From Oligoflexia bacterium (GTDB taxonomy: Bacteria; Bdellovibrionota; UBA1018; CAIMNF01): a stretch of 27,182 nt of DNA. The translations under genes were made by a program, and so were the position numbers. The DNA lies in contig CAIMNF010000048.1 of NCBI GenBank assembly GCA_903842755.1, positions 1-27,182 of the forward strand, in the 5' to 3' direction. This document shows positions 7,965 to 14,685 of the stretch, piece by piece. Numbering within the stretch: the stretch's first letter is position 1; each line of letters begins with the position of its first letter. The notes under the pieces are model-generated. The model did not search any database and was not told the origin of the DNA. It saw nothing but the letters and a program-made list of their open reading frames with translations.

Positions 7965-9797
7965 ATGAAATTCTGGCTAAGCCTAATGATTGTATTTTCG
8001 ATGACCGCATCACCTTTAGCATCTGCGAAGATCCTCAATCGGCCGATTCATCTGCAACATCAATTGTATGGCGATCACCAAATTTCGAAAAACTCTTCTT
8101 CTAATGCTATACAGTGCAACGCCTATTTTAGTGATCTGTACCGGGAAAGTCACTCAGATACCGACCTTGAAGCTGATCTGAGTAAGGGAGATAGCGCTAC
8201 TTCTAATGTAAGTCCGTATGAAAAAAGTAAAGAAAGTTTTTTTGATGAATTTTATAAATTTCTCGCCGTTTATCAACTTGTACATATGTATTCGTCGGTT
8301 AAAATGTCCGATCACCCAGATCTTGGTCAGAAATTTAGCGCTCTTTTTAAACCCTACTCCGCGAATCCTTCGCTCGGAATCGGAGATGTTACCCAAGTTC
8401 CAGACTACTTAAGCCCCTTGCAAATTGTTTCCGTGATTGAAAATTTATCCGGACCTGTCTATGAAAATCTTGTTCCCCTTGACATTAGTAATATCCTTAC
8501 ACTTCTTTCGAGCTTAGAAGTAGCGACGTTAAAAACTGACGGAACTTCAAAAAGTGACGTTCTTGATCTTTATAACTTACTGGGAAAACTGATCAATCAC
8601 CCCTGGTTAAGCATGGAATCGAATAGCGCTGCGTCGAGTACCGTCACCCCTAAGTCCAAAGCCCAAATCGACTCCGCAACCGCTGACGATGAAATCAATT
8701 ATAATTGCGTATTTCAAAAACTACCTGCTCTAAAAAATTATCATCGTCGGTGCCCGCAAGAGACACAGGTCCTTGTCTACCGCTTTGGGAGTGATCAAAC
8801 ATTTTTGAATCGAAAACTTCAACAGACGGCAAATACACTTATAGAAAGTCAAAATCAGGTAAGTTGTAAGCAGACCCTCGTAAAAATATTAGAAAATAAT
8901 CCTAAATCAGCATTCAATGAAGTTAACCAGCGATGGGTCAGAAAAATACTCGATCAATATCACATCCTCGTCGATCTTGATGACTCAGTTTTACCCCAGA
9001 AGGTAAATTATATGCGTTCGGTTGATCAGTGCTTAACGCTACTCCCTGCTCACTTTTTAGACGGTTTGGGGGGGATTTTTAATTTACGTTGGGATAACCT
9101 TACTAAGAATGGCGTCGCCGCTTACTATTCGCCCTCCACTTTGACAATCACTTTGAATAGAAATGATGATGCAACTCAAAGTAATCGGGCAGCGGTATGT
9201 ACGAACTTGTTCCATGAATTGACTCACCGCTGGAAAATGACGGGACCGCTTTCGGCTGATGCTTCTAAAATTAGCAAACTTCAATCCCTCCAGAAAAGTA
9301 TACCCTTTCTCATTCAATATGGGGACCCCACTCAATTCTCCGAGAAAGTCTTCTTGTTAGGTCGAAATAACTTTGTTTCCGACTACGCCGCAACAGATCC
9401 AGACGAAGACCTCGCAGAAACCGTAGCTCAAATGATTTATTCTCCTTTTTCGGTAAAAAGTCAGGTTCCTGAACTATTTGATTTTTTATACCCTCTCGTA
9501 TTTGGAGGAGACTTTGACCCAATGAAGACCCAGCTCCAATATTTGGCAGAAATTCAAAACCGCAACCCCACTCACCTCGATGAGTTTCTTTTTATTAAGG
9601 ACATGAAACTACCATTTTTAGCGAAACTCCTCAAAATTGAATCCATACCCGAAAAATATAAAAAAGCTTTTTTAATACAGTGGCTTTTTCCAGATGGCGA
9701 CCAATCCCAACCGGGCCTAGATCATCGGCAATTAGAAATAAAGAAAACGCTCGACCCTGCCTTAGTAAACTATATTATTCACCTGATTAAAAATTAA
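7965..9797 (+). CDS. Large secreted zinc metallopeptidase (HExxH, gluzincin-like)
   Basis: The ATG at 7965 gives a good signal peptide (MKFWLSLMIVFSMTASPLASA). A TTG 21 bp upstream is also in frame, and neither has a clear ribosome-binding site. The 610-residue product has the zinc-peptidase motif HELTH at residues 417-421, in the setting LFHELTHRWK. DPDEDLAETVA follows about 60 residues later, where Glu481 or Glu485 could be the third zinc ligand, as in gluzincins. The N-terminal 400 residues show no known domain but include a low-complexity acidic/Ser region; the 110 residues after the catalytic region are helical. It probably cleaves proteins or peptidoglycan peptides outside the cytoplasm. 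The 3' end overlaps the convergent rep gene by 4 bp. I cannot assign it to a named peptidase family. Confidence 0.82.
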   Translation: MKFWLSLMIVFSMTASPLASAKILNRPIHLQHQLYGDHQISKNSSSNAIQCNAYFSDLYRESHSDTDLEADLSKGDSATSNVSPYEKSKESFFDEFYKFLAVYQLVHMYSSVKMSDHPDLGQKFSALFKPYSANPSLGIGDVTQVPDYLSPLQIVSVIENLSGPVYENLVPLDISNILTLLSSLEVATLKTDGTSKSDVLDLYNLLGKLINHPWLSMESNSAASSTVTPKSKAQIDSATADDEINYNCVFQKLPALKNYHRRCPQETQVLVYRFGSDQTFLNRKLQQTANTLIESQNQVSCKQTLVKILENNPKSAFNEVNQRWVRKILDQYHILVDLDDSVLPQKVNYMRSVDQCLTLLPAHFLDGLGGIFNLRWDNLTKNGVAAYYSPSTLTITLNRNDDATQSNRAAVCTNLFHELTHRWKMTGPLSADASKISKLQSLQKSIPFLIQYGDPTQFSEKVFLLGRNNFVSDYAATDPDEDLAETVAQMIYSPFSVKSQVPELFDFLYPLVFGGDFDPMKTQLQYLAEIQNRNPTHLDEFLFIKDMKLPFLAKLLKIESIPEKYKKAFLIQWLFPDGDQSQPGLDHRQLEIKKTLDPALVNYIIHLIKN

Positions 9798-11380
9798 GTA
9801 GTCCCCTCAATCGCCGTCCGCAACATTGGCCCCGATTGCAAATCGATCATTTTTCCTGCTTTAATGTCCTGAAAAATAAACTCCGCCATCTCACCGTGGA
9901 GGATCGATTTTGAGGTGCTGGCTAGAGGCTTATTTTCAATGGCAAGCTTACTGTATTTCTCAAACGCGGCCGGCGAGAGCCGCTTCACATAGCTAAACGC
10001 TGTCCGATAGAGCACATCATCTGCATCGTGTTTGATTTGTTCGTTTTCTTCGACCACTCGTTTTAATTGTTCTTTTGCCAAGAGCGCTTTGTATTGAACA
10101 TCAATCGGGATAAAGTGATCGGGGTATTCCAGTTGGTCCTCAGGGGTTTCTAGAATCGCTTTAAGAACCGCCGATGGGTTTTGTGCTTTATAGCCGCTGT
10201 GGAGCATGGAAAGCAAAATATCAATGCAATGAAAAATCCAAGAATATTTTCGTTCAGCATATTCGATGGTTCTTGTGTCTTTGTCTAATTTTCGCTCCAA
10301 GGATTCCGCAGTCAGGCCGACTAAATCTAACAGGGACTTTTGATAAACTTTTTCGATCATCTTTAAAAAACGATTAATATTGCCCGAGCCCAATAAGTAA
10401 TTTTCGGGTAATTCAAATGGAGTTAAGCGCAATACGTGTGACTTCCCTACTTTAATGTATTCGTGCCTAAACACTTTCTTTTCCTGGAGCTCTTTTAAAG
10501 CCGTCTCTAACCGAGACATGATCGTACTCGGATACAGCTTACCGCTGATCGGAATCAGGCTTGCAAGGTCGTTTAATTCGAAATCAATGACGCCTGTTTC
10601 GTTTTCAATTTGTTGCTTGAATAAAACCAAACAAAGAATGCGTTGGGCAAAGCCGACGTCAAGTTGTTGATAGATTTTTCGATTAATGGTGGCCGTATAG
10701 CTTTTCATTAAATTACTTAAAATATGTTTTCCCAAAACAACCATGCATGCATCTTGCATTTTCGTGTTCCCACGGTGAGAAGTGATGGCGTAATCTTCGA
10801 TCATGGTAATCGGAATGCTGACGTGATCGGCTTTATCGATGCTATAAAAAGCTTTCGTCGACTCTATGGCGGTCCATTTTAATTTATAAATTGAATTTTT
10901 AATTTGTTCGTAACTGCGGCCAGAGTCATTCATTTTTAATCGGGAGCATACCGTGTTTAGACGAAAGGTTACTTTTCCCCCTTCCACGCGCCCTTGTTCA
11001 TCCCACATATCCATTAAACAAAATAAAACTTGCATATCGAAGGCTCCAGGAAGGGAATCTTTGACGACTTTGCCATCTTTTTCGACTCCGGTCGCGGAAA
11101 TGACGAGCTTACTTGTAAACACGGTTCCATTCTTTACAATCGGCACAGAGTGAATAATACGGCCTGATTTCTCGACTTGTTTTTTGTCGAAGGTAAAAAT
11201 AGGCAGAACCATAAAATTCGCTTCTACGGACCAACTGGGGCGATTAGCGATGTCTAGCTCATAGGATTGATCTAAATTCATGACGGCATTAAATGATTCA
11301 GGATTTTCCATCTTTCCTTCAGAAGATTTCTGTTCAGGGGTGGGTTCAGTCGAAAATAATGCAAATTGGTCATGTTCCAT
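9794..11380 (-). CDS. Plasmid-type replication initiator, RPA (replication initiator protein A) family
   Basis: The 528-residue product resembles the RPA family of plasmid initiators, which bind iterons beside their gene and open the origin. The core at residues 50-330 includes LPIFTFDKK near 58, a segment beginning GAFDMQVLFCLMDMWDEQ, a YEQIKNSIYKLKWTAIEST helix-turn region, and a second predicted winged-helix half around RIYQQ/QRILCLVLFKQQ. The last 190 residues are helical and less conserved. The start is an ATG with AAGGAG 5 nt upstream. Iteron 1 (11394-11410) lies only 13 bp before the start codon and most other copies are within 370 bp, so Rep binding should both start replication and repress its own gene. 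The family name rests on remembered pattern; the iterons make an initiator role very likely. Confidence 0.85.
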   Translation of the reverse strand: MEHDQFALFSTEPTPEQKSSEGKMENPESFNAVMNLDQSYELDIANRPSWSVEANFMVLPIFTFDKKQVEKSGRIIHSVPIVKNGTVFTSKLVISATGVEKDGKVVKDSLPGAFDMQVLFCLMDMWDEQGRVEGGKVTFRLNTVCSRLKMNDSGRSYEQIKNSIYKLKWTAIESTKAFYSIDKADHVSIPITMIEDYAITSHRGNTKMQDACMVVLGKHILSNLMKSYTATINRKIYQQLDVGFAQRILCLVLFKQQIENETGVIDFELNDLASLIPISGKLYPSTIMSRLETALKELQEKKVFRHEYIKVGKSHVLRLTPFELPENYLLGSGNINRFLKMIEKVYQKSLLDLVGLTAESLERKLDKDTRTIEYAERKYSWIFHCIDILLSMLHSGYKAQNPSAVLKAILETPEDQLEYPDHFIPIDVQYKALLAKEQLKRVVEENEQIKHDADDVLYRTAFSYVKRLSPAAFEKYSKLAIENKPLASTSKSILHGEMAEFIFQDIKAGKMIDLQSGPMLRTAIEGTT

Positions 11381-11393
11381 GATTTCTCCTTAC

Positions 11394-11410
11394 TTTCGTG
11401 CAAACACGGT
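11394..11410 (+). repeat. Iteron 1, in the rep leader
   Basis: A perfect copy of TTTCGTGCAAACACGGT is isolated from the main cluster by about 125 bp and stands between the ribosome-binding site of rep and its upstream AT-rich region. Its place is that of an autorepression site. Confidence 0.85.
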
Positions 11411-11442
11411 AATCAAAATTTAGTGCGTTAGAGTATGTAGTA

Positions 11443-11482
11443 GTATGTAAAAAAATTTGAAAATGGTTACATACATACATAC
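11443..11482. promoter_or_regulatory. AT-rich dyad and tetranucleotide tract upstream of rep
   Basis: GTATGTAA (11443-11450) and its exact complement TTACATAC (11467-11474) form an 8-bp dyad with a 16-nt centre, and the right arm continues as TACATACATACATAC (11468-11482). A second half-site, GTATGTA, lies at 11433-11439. On the minus strand TTGGAC followed 17 bp later by CATTTT overlaps this dyad and is a possible rep promoter. The block could be an operator, a promoter, or part of the unwinding region. Confidence 0.45.
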
Positions 11483-11536
11483 GTCCAAAAAAAAATCGTT
11501 TTTTTGTGTAACCTACTGGAATTACTCGGAGTGCAC

Positions 11537-11746
11537 TTTCGTGTAAACACGGTGAAATTTTCGTGCAAACACGGTGGACTTTCGTGTAGACACGGTAAAA
11601 CTTTCGTCTAAACACGGTATGCTTTCGTGCAAACACGGTAAAACTTTCGTGCAAACACGGTATGAAAGCACCTAAAATGGCAAATATTTTCGTGCAAACA
11701 CGGTAAACTTTCGTGTAGACACGGTATATTTTCGTGCAAACACGGT
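11537..11746 (+). repeat. Main iteron cluster: nine direct 17-bp copies
   Basis: Copies of TTTCGTGYARACACGGT start at 11537, 11559, 11580, 11602, 11623, 11645, 11688, 11709 and 11730. The step is alternately 21 and 22 bp, two helical turns, with one place missing a copy between 11645 and 11688. All sites therefore face the same side of the helix, as expected for cooperative initiator binding. Variation is limited to the centre: GTGCAA, GTGTAA, GTGTAG and GTCTAA. CACGGT is invariant. Further weaker direct copies are at 11873-11889 and 11894-11910. Confidence 0.93.
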
Positions 11747-11915
11747 AGTGCTTCTTTGGCCAGTTTTGAGCGGTTAAAACGTAATCCGAATGGTGGTTTT
11801 TTGATTCCATTGCTGGAAAAGTGAGTCCCCTTACCCTTAGTTTAATCGATTAGGCAACTTCTGCAAGAAAACTTTCGCTGAGACACGGTGAATTTTTGTT
11901 CACTCACGGTCAAAT

Positions 11916-11993
11916 GTGAAAAAGTCCAACCAAGTCACCGTGGTTGGACGAAAATTTCACTTATTTCTTTACTTGAACCGTGTTTGCACGAAA
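11916..11993. repeat. Inverted iterons and hairpin at the far end of the origin
   Basis: GTCCAACCA (11924-11932) and TGGTTGGAC (11941-11949) form a perfect 9-bp hairpin with an 8-nt loop, extended outward by GTGAAA/TTTCAC after a bulge. The right arm is part of a degenerate iteron in reverse orientation (ACCGTGGTTGGACGAAA, 11937-11953). A perfect reversed iteron follows at 11977-11993. Reversed initiator sites at the edge of an iteron array are often used for handcuffing or dimer binding; that role here is inference. Confidence 0.7.
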
Positions 11994-12036
11994 GTGACAG
12001 TTCAGGCTAAAACTATTCCTGATGAAACTATTAAGA

Positions 12037-12663
12037 TCAGTTGCTTGAAGAGCTAGATTTTTTCTTCTTTGATTTCGAAGCAGGCGTCGGGCTCGGGGTC
12101 GCATCCGAACTCGTGCTTGTACTTGGATCAAGCGGGGCAATAATTGCCGGGGTCGATGTCGGAGCTGGAGGGGGCACTGAATCCGAGATTGTAGATGGCG
12201 TGCTATAGCTTGAGTTCTTTAGCTCTGCTGCGGTTGCGGGTACGCACTGCTTGGTATCAACGTCGCACACAGCACGCGCTGCGCATTGATCGTTCGAGGT
12301 ACACGAAGTGCTACACGCATATTTCTTTCCATCACATGAAAAGGGATAGCAGGGAATGGAAAACTTATATTTGCAAGCGGCGTTATCTGTATCGGATTCA
12401 ACATGCTCAAACTCATAGACTTTCGTCACCGAACGCGTGCATTGGGAATCACAAGAAATCACCGCAGTTTTAGGCAAATTAATTTCAGTCTTTGGTTTTT
12501 TGTACCGCATTTTTACTGCATCTTCACCGCTTCCAATGGTTTCGGTGAATTTCGGATTAGTCGAACTACACCCGGAAAGTCCACCCAGGAGAGTGACGAG
12601 TAAAAATGAGAAACTTAAAAAAAGCGAGCCGCGAGTTTGCGTGGAACCAATATATTTTTTCAT
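12037..12663 (-). CDS. Cysteine-rich lipoprotein encoded between origin and par genes
   Basis: The ATG at 12663 is preferred over an in-frame start at 12759, because the longer form would overlap the next gene and put 32 extra residues before the signal. The signal ends in lipobox GLSGC (Cys near residue 32). The mature part has a polar N-terminal segment, then a Cys-rich domain (CDSQCTRSV, CYPFSCDGKKYACSTSC, NDQCAARAVCDVDTKQC) of the EGF/dickkopf-like kind common in surface proteins of myxobacteria and relatives. A Pro/Ser/Thr linker and a basic Ser/Lys tail (KSKKKKSSSSSN) follow. It is odd to find a surface lipoprotein between rep and par; it may be cargo or help in surface exclusion, but nothing shows this. 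A TATAAT lies right upstream. Confidence 0.8.
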   Translation of the reverse strand: MKKYIGSTQTRGSLFLSFSFLLVTLLGGLSGCSSTNPKFTETIGSGEDAVKMRYKKPKTEINLPKTAVISCDSQCTRSVTKVYEFEHVESDTDNAACKYKFSIPCYPFSCDGKKYACSTSCTSNDQCAARAVCDVDTKQCVPATAAELKNSSYSTPSTISDSVPPPAPTSTPAIIAPLDPSTSTSSDATPSPTPASKSKKKKSSSSSN

Positions 12664-12670
12664 GACTTTA

Positions 12671-12676
12671 ATTATA
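12671..12676 (-). promoter_or_regulatory. Perfect -10 box just upstream of the lipoprotein ATG
   Basis: TATAAT on the minus strand is only 7 bp from the ATG at 12663, with no good -35 box (CTTTCC at the expected place) and no ribosome-binding site. Transcription from it would produce a leaderless or nearly leaderless message. Confidence 0.3.
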
Positions 12677-12719
12677 GTTAAAAAAAAAGATAAGGAAAGA
12701 AATAAATCGGCGCTATTGG

Positions 12720-13085
12720 CTAGAAGCGATCGATCATTCCCTTTTCGACTTGTTCGCAAAAAACGATGACGGCTTCGTTATACGCATCTTCTAGTTTTTC
12801 AAATCCGGCACGGAGCCGCGCCTTTTTAAATCTTTCTTCGAGTTTTGGGTCCGCTAAAAAAGATATTTTTTTAGTGCGATTTGCGTAGGGCGCTTGCGCC
12901 AAGGTAGGAGAATTGCCCGGAGAATTTTTAGTCTCAATAGCGGGCTTCGACGCAGGAGGTGCGATGGGTGTTTGAGGTATGGAAGGCGCGATGGGCGCTG
13001 CACTAGGCTCAGGGCTTGTCGGTGCCGTTAAATTTCTCATTAAACTTACGGTGCGTTTTTGACCCGCGTTTTGATCTAAAGCCAT
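12720..13085 (-). CDS. Small ParA partner, putative ribbon-helix-helix centromere-binding protein
   Basis: The 121-residue protein is encoded immediately after parA, overlaps it by 10 bp, and has its own strong AGGAGG site 7 nt before the ATG. Residues 1-68 are a disordered Pro/Ala/Ser-rich tail. Residues 70-121 (TKKISFLADPKLEERFKKAR...) fit the strand-helix-helix outline of a ribbon-helix-helix DNA-binding domain. Plasmid partition cassettes of type Ib have exactly this order: a small ParA without N-terminal HTH followed by a short protein with a mobile tail and C-terminal ribbon-helix-helix. The tail would stimulate ParA ATPase and the C-terminus would bind the centromere. The sequence itself shows no recognisable homology to ParG or omega, so the role is inferred from position and shape. 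Confidence 0.7.
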   Translation of the reverse strand: MALDQNAGQKRTVSLMRNLTAPTSPEPSAAPIAPSIPQTPIAPPASKPAIETKNSPGNSPTLAQAPYANRTKKISFLADPKLEERFKKARLRAGFEKLEDAYNEAVIVFCEQVEKGMIDRF

Positions 13086-13843
13086 GTTAAAACCTCCTGT
13101 GCGAATTGTTTGTAATCTTGGGTGACGGGACTTTTTGGTTTATATTCGGACGAACTTTTTCCGTAGGCCATTGAGTTTGCTGCATCAATGGCCGAACGAA
13201 TCGAGGATTTAAAGATCAGCTCCCCTACTCCCAATTCCACAAGCTTATTTAAATAAAATTCTGCGTTTTTTGAGGAGGCTTGCGTTTGGTTTAATAAGAT
13301 CCCCCCAATTTTGAGAGTGGGATTCAATGCGCGATGTTCGTCCACGAAGGGCAAGAATTCGGTAAGTGTGGAAATGTCCGTATCGGTTGGTCGGGTGGGA
13401 ATAATCACTTCTTGCGATGCAACAAGAGCCATGGTCATAAAAATATCAGATGATCCGGGCGGATCGATTAAAACCGCATCATAGGCTTCGGCTGGTAAAC
13501 CCTTCAGAACTTCACGCAATCGGATCAATCCTGTTGCGCCTTTAAGTTCGCTTTCCAGGTTGCCTAATCCGCCGGTGGTAGGAATAAGATCGATCCCCTC
13601 TTTCACGCCTACGATGGCCTCGCGGATGGAAAGTTTTCCGTAACCCATTTTGGAAATCAGGTCTTCGATATAAATTTGGTTCTGCGGCAAATCAATTTTG
13701 AATCCGTGGGTCAAACTTGCTTGGGGATCAAAATCAATGGCGAGTACCCTTTTCCCTAACTGTGCAAGTTCGTGTGCGAGATTGAAGGCGGTCGTTGTTT
13801 TTCCAGATCCACCTTTGGAGTTTGCAATGGTGATAATTTTCAT
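13076..13843 (-). CDS. parA: ParA-family partition ATPase
   Basis: ParA forms ATP-dependent gradients on the nucleoid to separate replicon copies. The 255-residue product has the deviant Walker A motif KGGSGKTT at residues 10-17 (signature Lys at 10), the A' motif IDFDPQAS at 36-43 and Walker B VLIDPPG at 124-130. There is no N-terminal DNA-binding domain, which puts it among the short (type Ib or chromosome-like) ParA proteins. The ATG at 13843 has no strong ribosome-binding site and is overlapped by a dyad (13843-13856), suggesting control by a partition protein. It heads a two-gene parA plus small-partner unit beside the iteron origin, which makes plasmid-type partition much more likely than a MinD or chemotaxis role. 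Confidence 0.93.
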   Translation of the reverse strand: MKIITIANSKGGSGKTTTAFNLAHELAQLGKRVLAIDFDPQASLTHGFKIDLPQNQIYIEDLISKMGYGKLSIREAIVGVKEGIDLIPTTGGLGNLESELKGATGLIRLREVLKGLPAEAYDAVLIDPPGSSDIFMTMALVASQEVIIPTRPTDTDISTLTEFLPFVDEHRALNPTLKIGGILLNQTQASSKNAEFYLNKLVELGVGELIFKSSIRSAIDAANSMAYGKSSSEYKPKSPVTQDYKQFAQEVLTWL

Positions 13844-13880
13844 ATCTTAGAAGATAAACCGAAATTGAAGAATAATCTTC
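13843..13880. promoter_or_regulatory. Two small dyads at the parA start
   Basis: TATCTT-AG-AAGATA (13843-13856) abuts the parA ATG, and GAAGA-ATAA-TCTTC (13867-13880) follows 10 bp upstream. Both share the half-site AAGA/TCTT. Such sites next to a partition operon are candidates for the autoregulatory operator. No convincing promoter could be placed. Confidence 0.4.
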
Positions 13881-13896
13881 AGAAATAATTTTGACA

Positions 13897-14057
13897 GAAG
13901 AGAGAAATGTTCGTGAAGAGGGAGTGGTGCGAGAGTAGAGAGGAGTGAGAGGTGAAAGAAAAGAGATAATAGTGTGTGAAGAAGGAGGATAGGGAATAGA
14001 GCGAAAAGAAAGAGGTGATCGAGAATCGTGAGAAGAGGGAGAATATAGAGGGTAAAT
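13897..14057. other. 161-bp purine-rich tract upstream of parA (candidate partition site)
   Basis: The top strand has only five C residues in 161 nt (13912, 13930, 14002, 14020, 14027) and about four-fifths purines, mainly as GAGAG, GAAG and GTGA motifs; AGAGGTGA occurs twice (13948-13955 and 14011-14018), and GAGT three times in the first 50 nt. Just beyond, TCGAATGT is directly repeated at 14057-14064 and 14068-14075. A frame of 95 codons on the minus strand over this tract has a low-complexity Ser/Phe/Leu product and is almost certainly not a gene. Position between parA and the next gene suits a centromere-like site; composition also suits a triplex-forming element. Confidence 0.5.
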
Positions 14058-14149
14058 CGAATGTTTCTCGAATGTAAGATTTTACGGTTTTGTATCTTAT
14101 TTCTCTGTTTTCAGCTTTTTCGGAAAAAGAGGTTAATGCAATCCAATAG

Positions 14150-14584
14150 TTACACTTCTTTTTCATGCCTATAATTTTTTAAAATATAGTCTTCTACCGT
14201 GTCTCGGCGAAAACGGCGATGACCACCGGGTGTGGTTTGGAAAAAAAGTTCACCGCGCTCTCCCAGTCGTCGAACAGTGTCTTGAGAAACTCTGAGGAGC
14301 CGTGCGACTTCGAAAGTAGTGAGCGTATCTGCGTCAAACCGAGGAACAAGATCTTTCCCTTTGCTAGGCTCTGGAGCATCGGAGTCGTTGAACTTCAGTT
14401 GATGAATTTTCGAAGCGATCTCTCGTCTTACTTTTAAGATCATCATTTCCGTCTGTCCTACGTCGTTTGCGCGGTAGGGTTCGGCTACACGGTAATCAAA
14501 ATCGGGCGCGTAGACCATCAATAAATGATCGATCACTTGAACAATGAGTGGATATTTCTCTGGCGAAAAAAGGCGGTGATTCAC
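14150..14584 (-). CDS. MerR/excisionase-type helix-turn-helix protein
   Basis: The 144-residue product has a C-terminal winged helix-turn-helix of the excisionase/MerR kind at residues 88-136: LTTFEVARLLRVSQDTVRRL, followed by the wing TTPGGHRRFRRDTVEDYI. The first 80 residues are a helical domain without a known relative and there is no C-terminal effector domain as in true MerR regulators. The start is GTG, with AGGAAA 5 nt upstream. It is transcribed in the same direction as parA, 306 bp ahead of it, and could regulate the partition or rep genes. It also might be the remains of an excisionase, but no integrase is nearby. Confidence 0.85.
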   Translation of the reverse strand: MNHRLFSPEKYPLIVQVIDHLLMVYAPDFDYRVAEPYRANDVGQTEMMILKVRREIASKIHQLKFNDSDAPEPSKGKDLVPRFDADTLTTFEVARLLRVSQDTVRRLGERGELFFQTTPGGHRRFRRDTVEDYILKNYRHEKEV

Positions 14585-14655
14585 GCTAATTTCCTATTCT
14601 TAATTGTTGTTGTGGATGAGCGAACGTAAAAAAAATACCGCTCCGTTGCTATTAT

Positions 14656-14673
14656 TCTCGCAAATCTCGCAAA
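14656..14673. repeat. Tandem 9-bp direct repeat upstream of the helix-turn-helix gene
   Basis: TCTCGCAAA occurs twice back to back, 72-89 bp upstream of the GTG start at 14584. Its place within the promoter region suggests an operator, perhaps for the same gene's product. It is short and could be chance. Confidence 0.35.
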
Positions 14674-14685
14674 AGAAGCAAGAGT

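Larger units (their letters stand above)
11381..12036. other. Predicted iteron-type replication origin (656-bp gene-free region)
   Basis: The whole stretch between rep and the lipoprotein gene has no credible gene. From left to right it holds iteron 1 in the rep leader; an AT-rich segment (11411-11530) with a TACATACATACATAC tract, an 8-bp dyad and an A9/T7 pair, which would suit an unwinding element; the main iteron cluster (11537-11746); a 126-bp non-repeated spacer; two degenerate direct iterons (11873-11889, 11894-11910); and a dyad plus two inverted iterons (11916-11993). An initiator gene directly next to ordered iterons is the standard layout of theta-replicating plasmids. I found no good DnaA box. 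Confidence 0.85.

Noticed and set aside
11537..11746. CRISPR array
   Set aside because: The gaps between repeats are 4-5 bp, far too short for spacers, and no cas genes are present.
11370..11810. A 146-codon minus-strand frame with repeating YRVCTK units
   Set aside because: The repeats are just the iterons read in one frame; it overlaps the start of rep and has no ribosome-binding site or family match.
11915..11923. DnaA box in the origin (reverse strand TTTTTCACA)
   Set aside because: Only seven of nine bases match TTATCCACA and it is a single weak site.
12037..12759. Longer form of the Cys-rich lipoprotein starting at 12759
   Set aside because: It overlaps the partner gene by 40 bp and places 32 non-signal residues before a good lipoprotein signal.
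14115..14129. Terminator hairpin after the helix-turn-helix gene (CTTTTTC/GAAAAAG)
   Set aside because: The stem is A/T only with a one- to three-base loop and there is no T-run after it.
13879..14166. A 95-codon minus-strand frame
   Set aside because: Its Ser/Phe/Leu-rich product is the translation of the purine tract; it overlaps the end of the helix-turn-helix gene and shows no gene signals.
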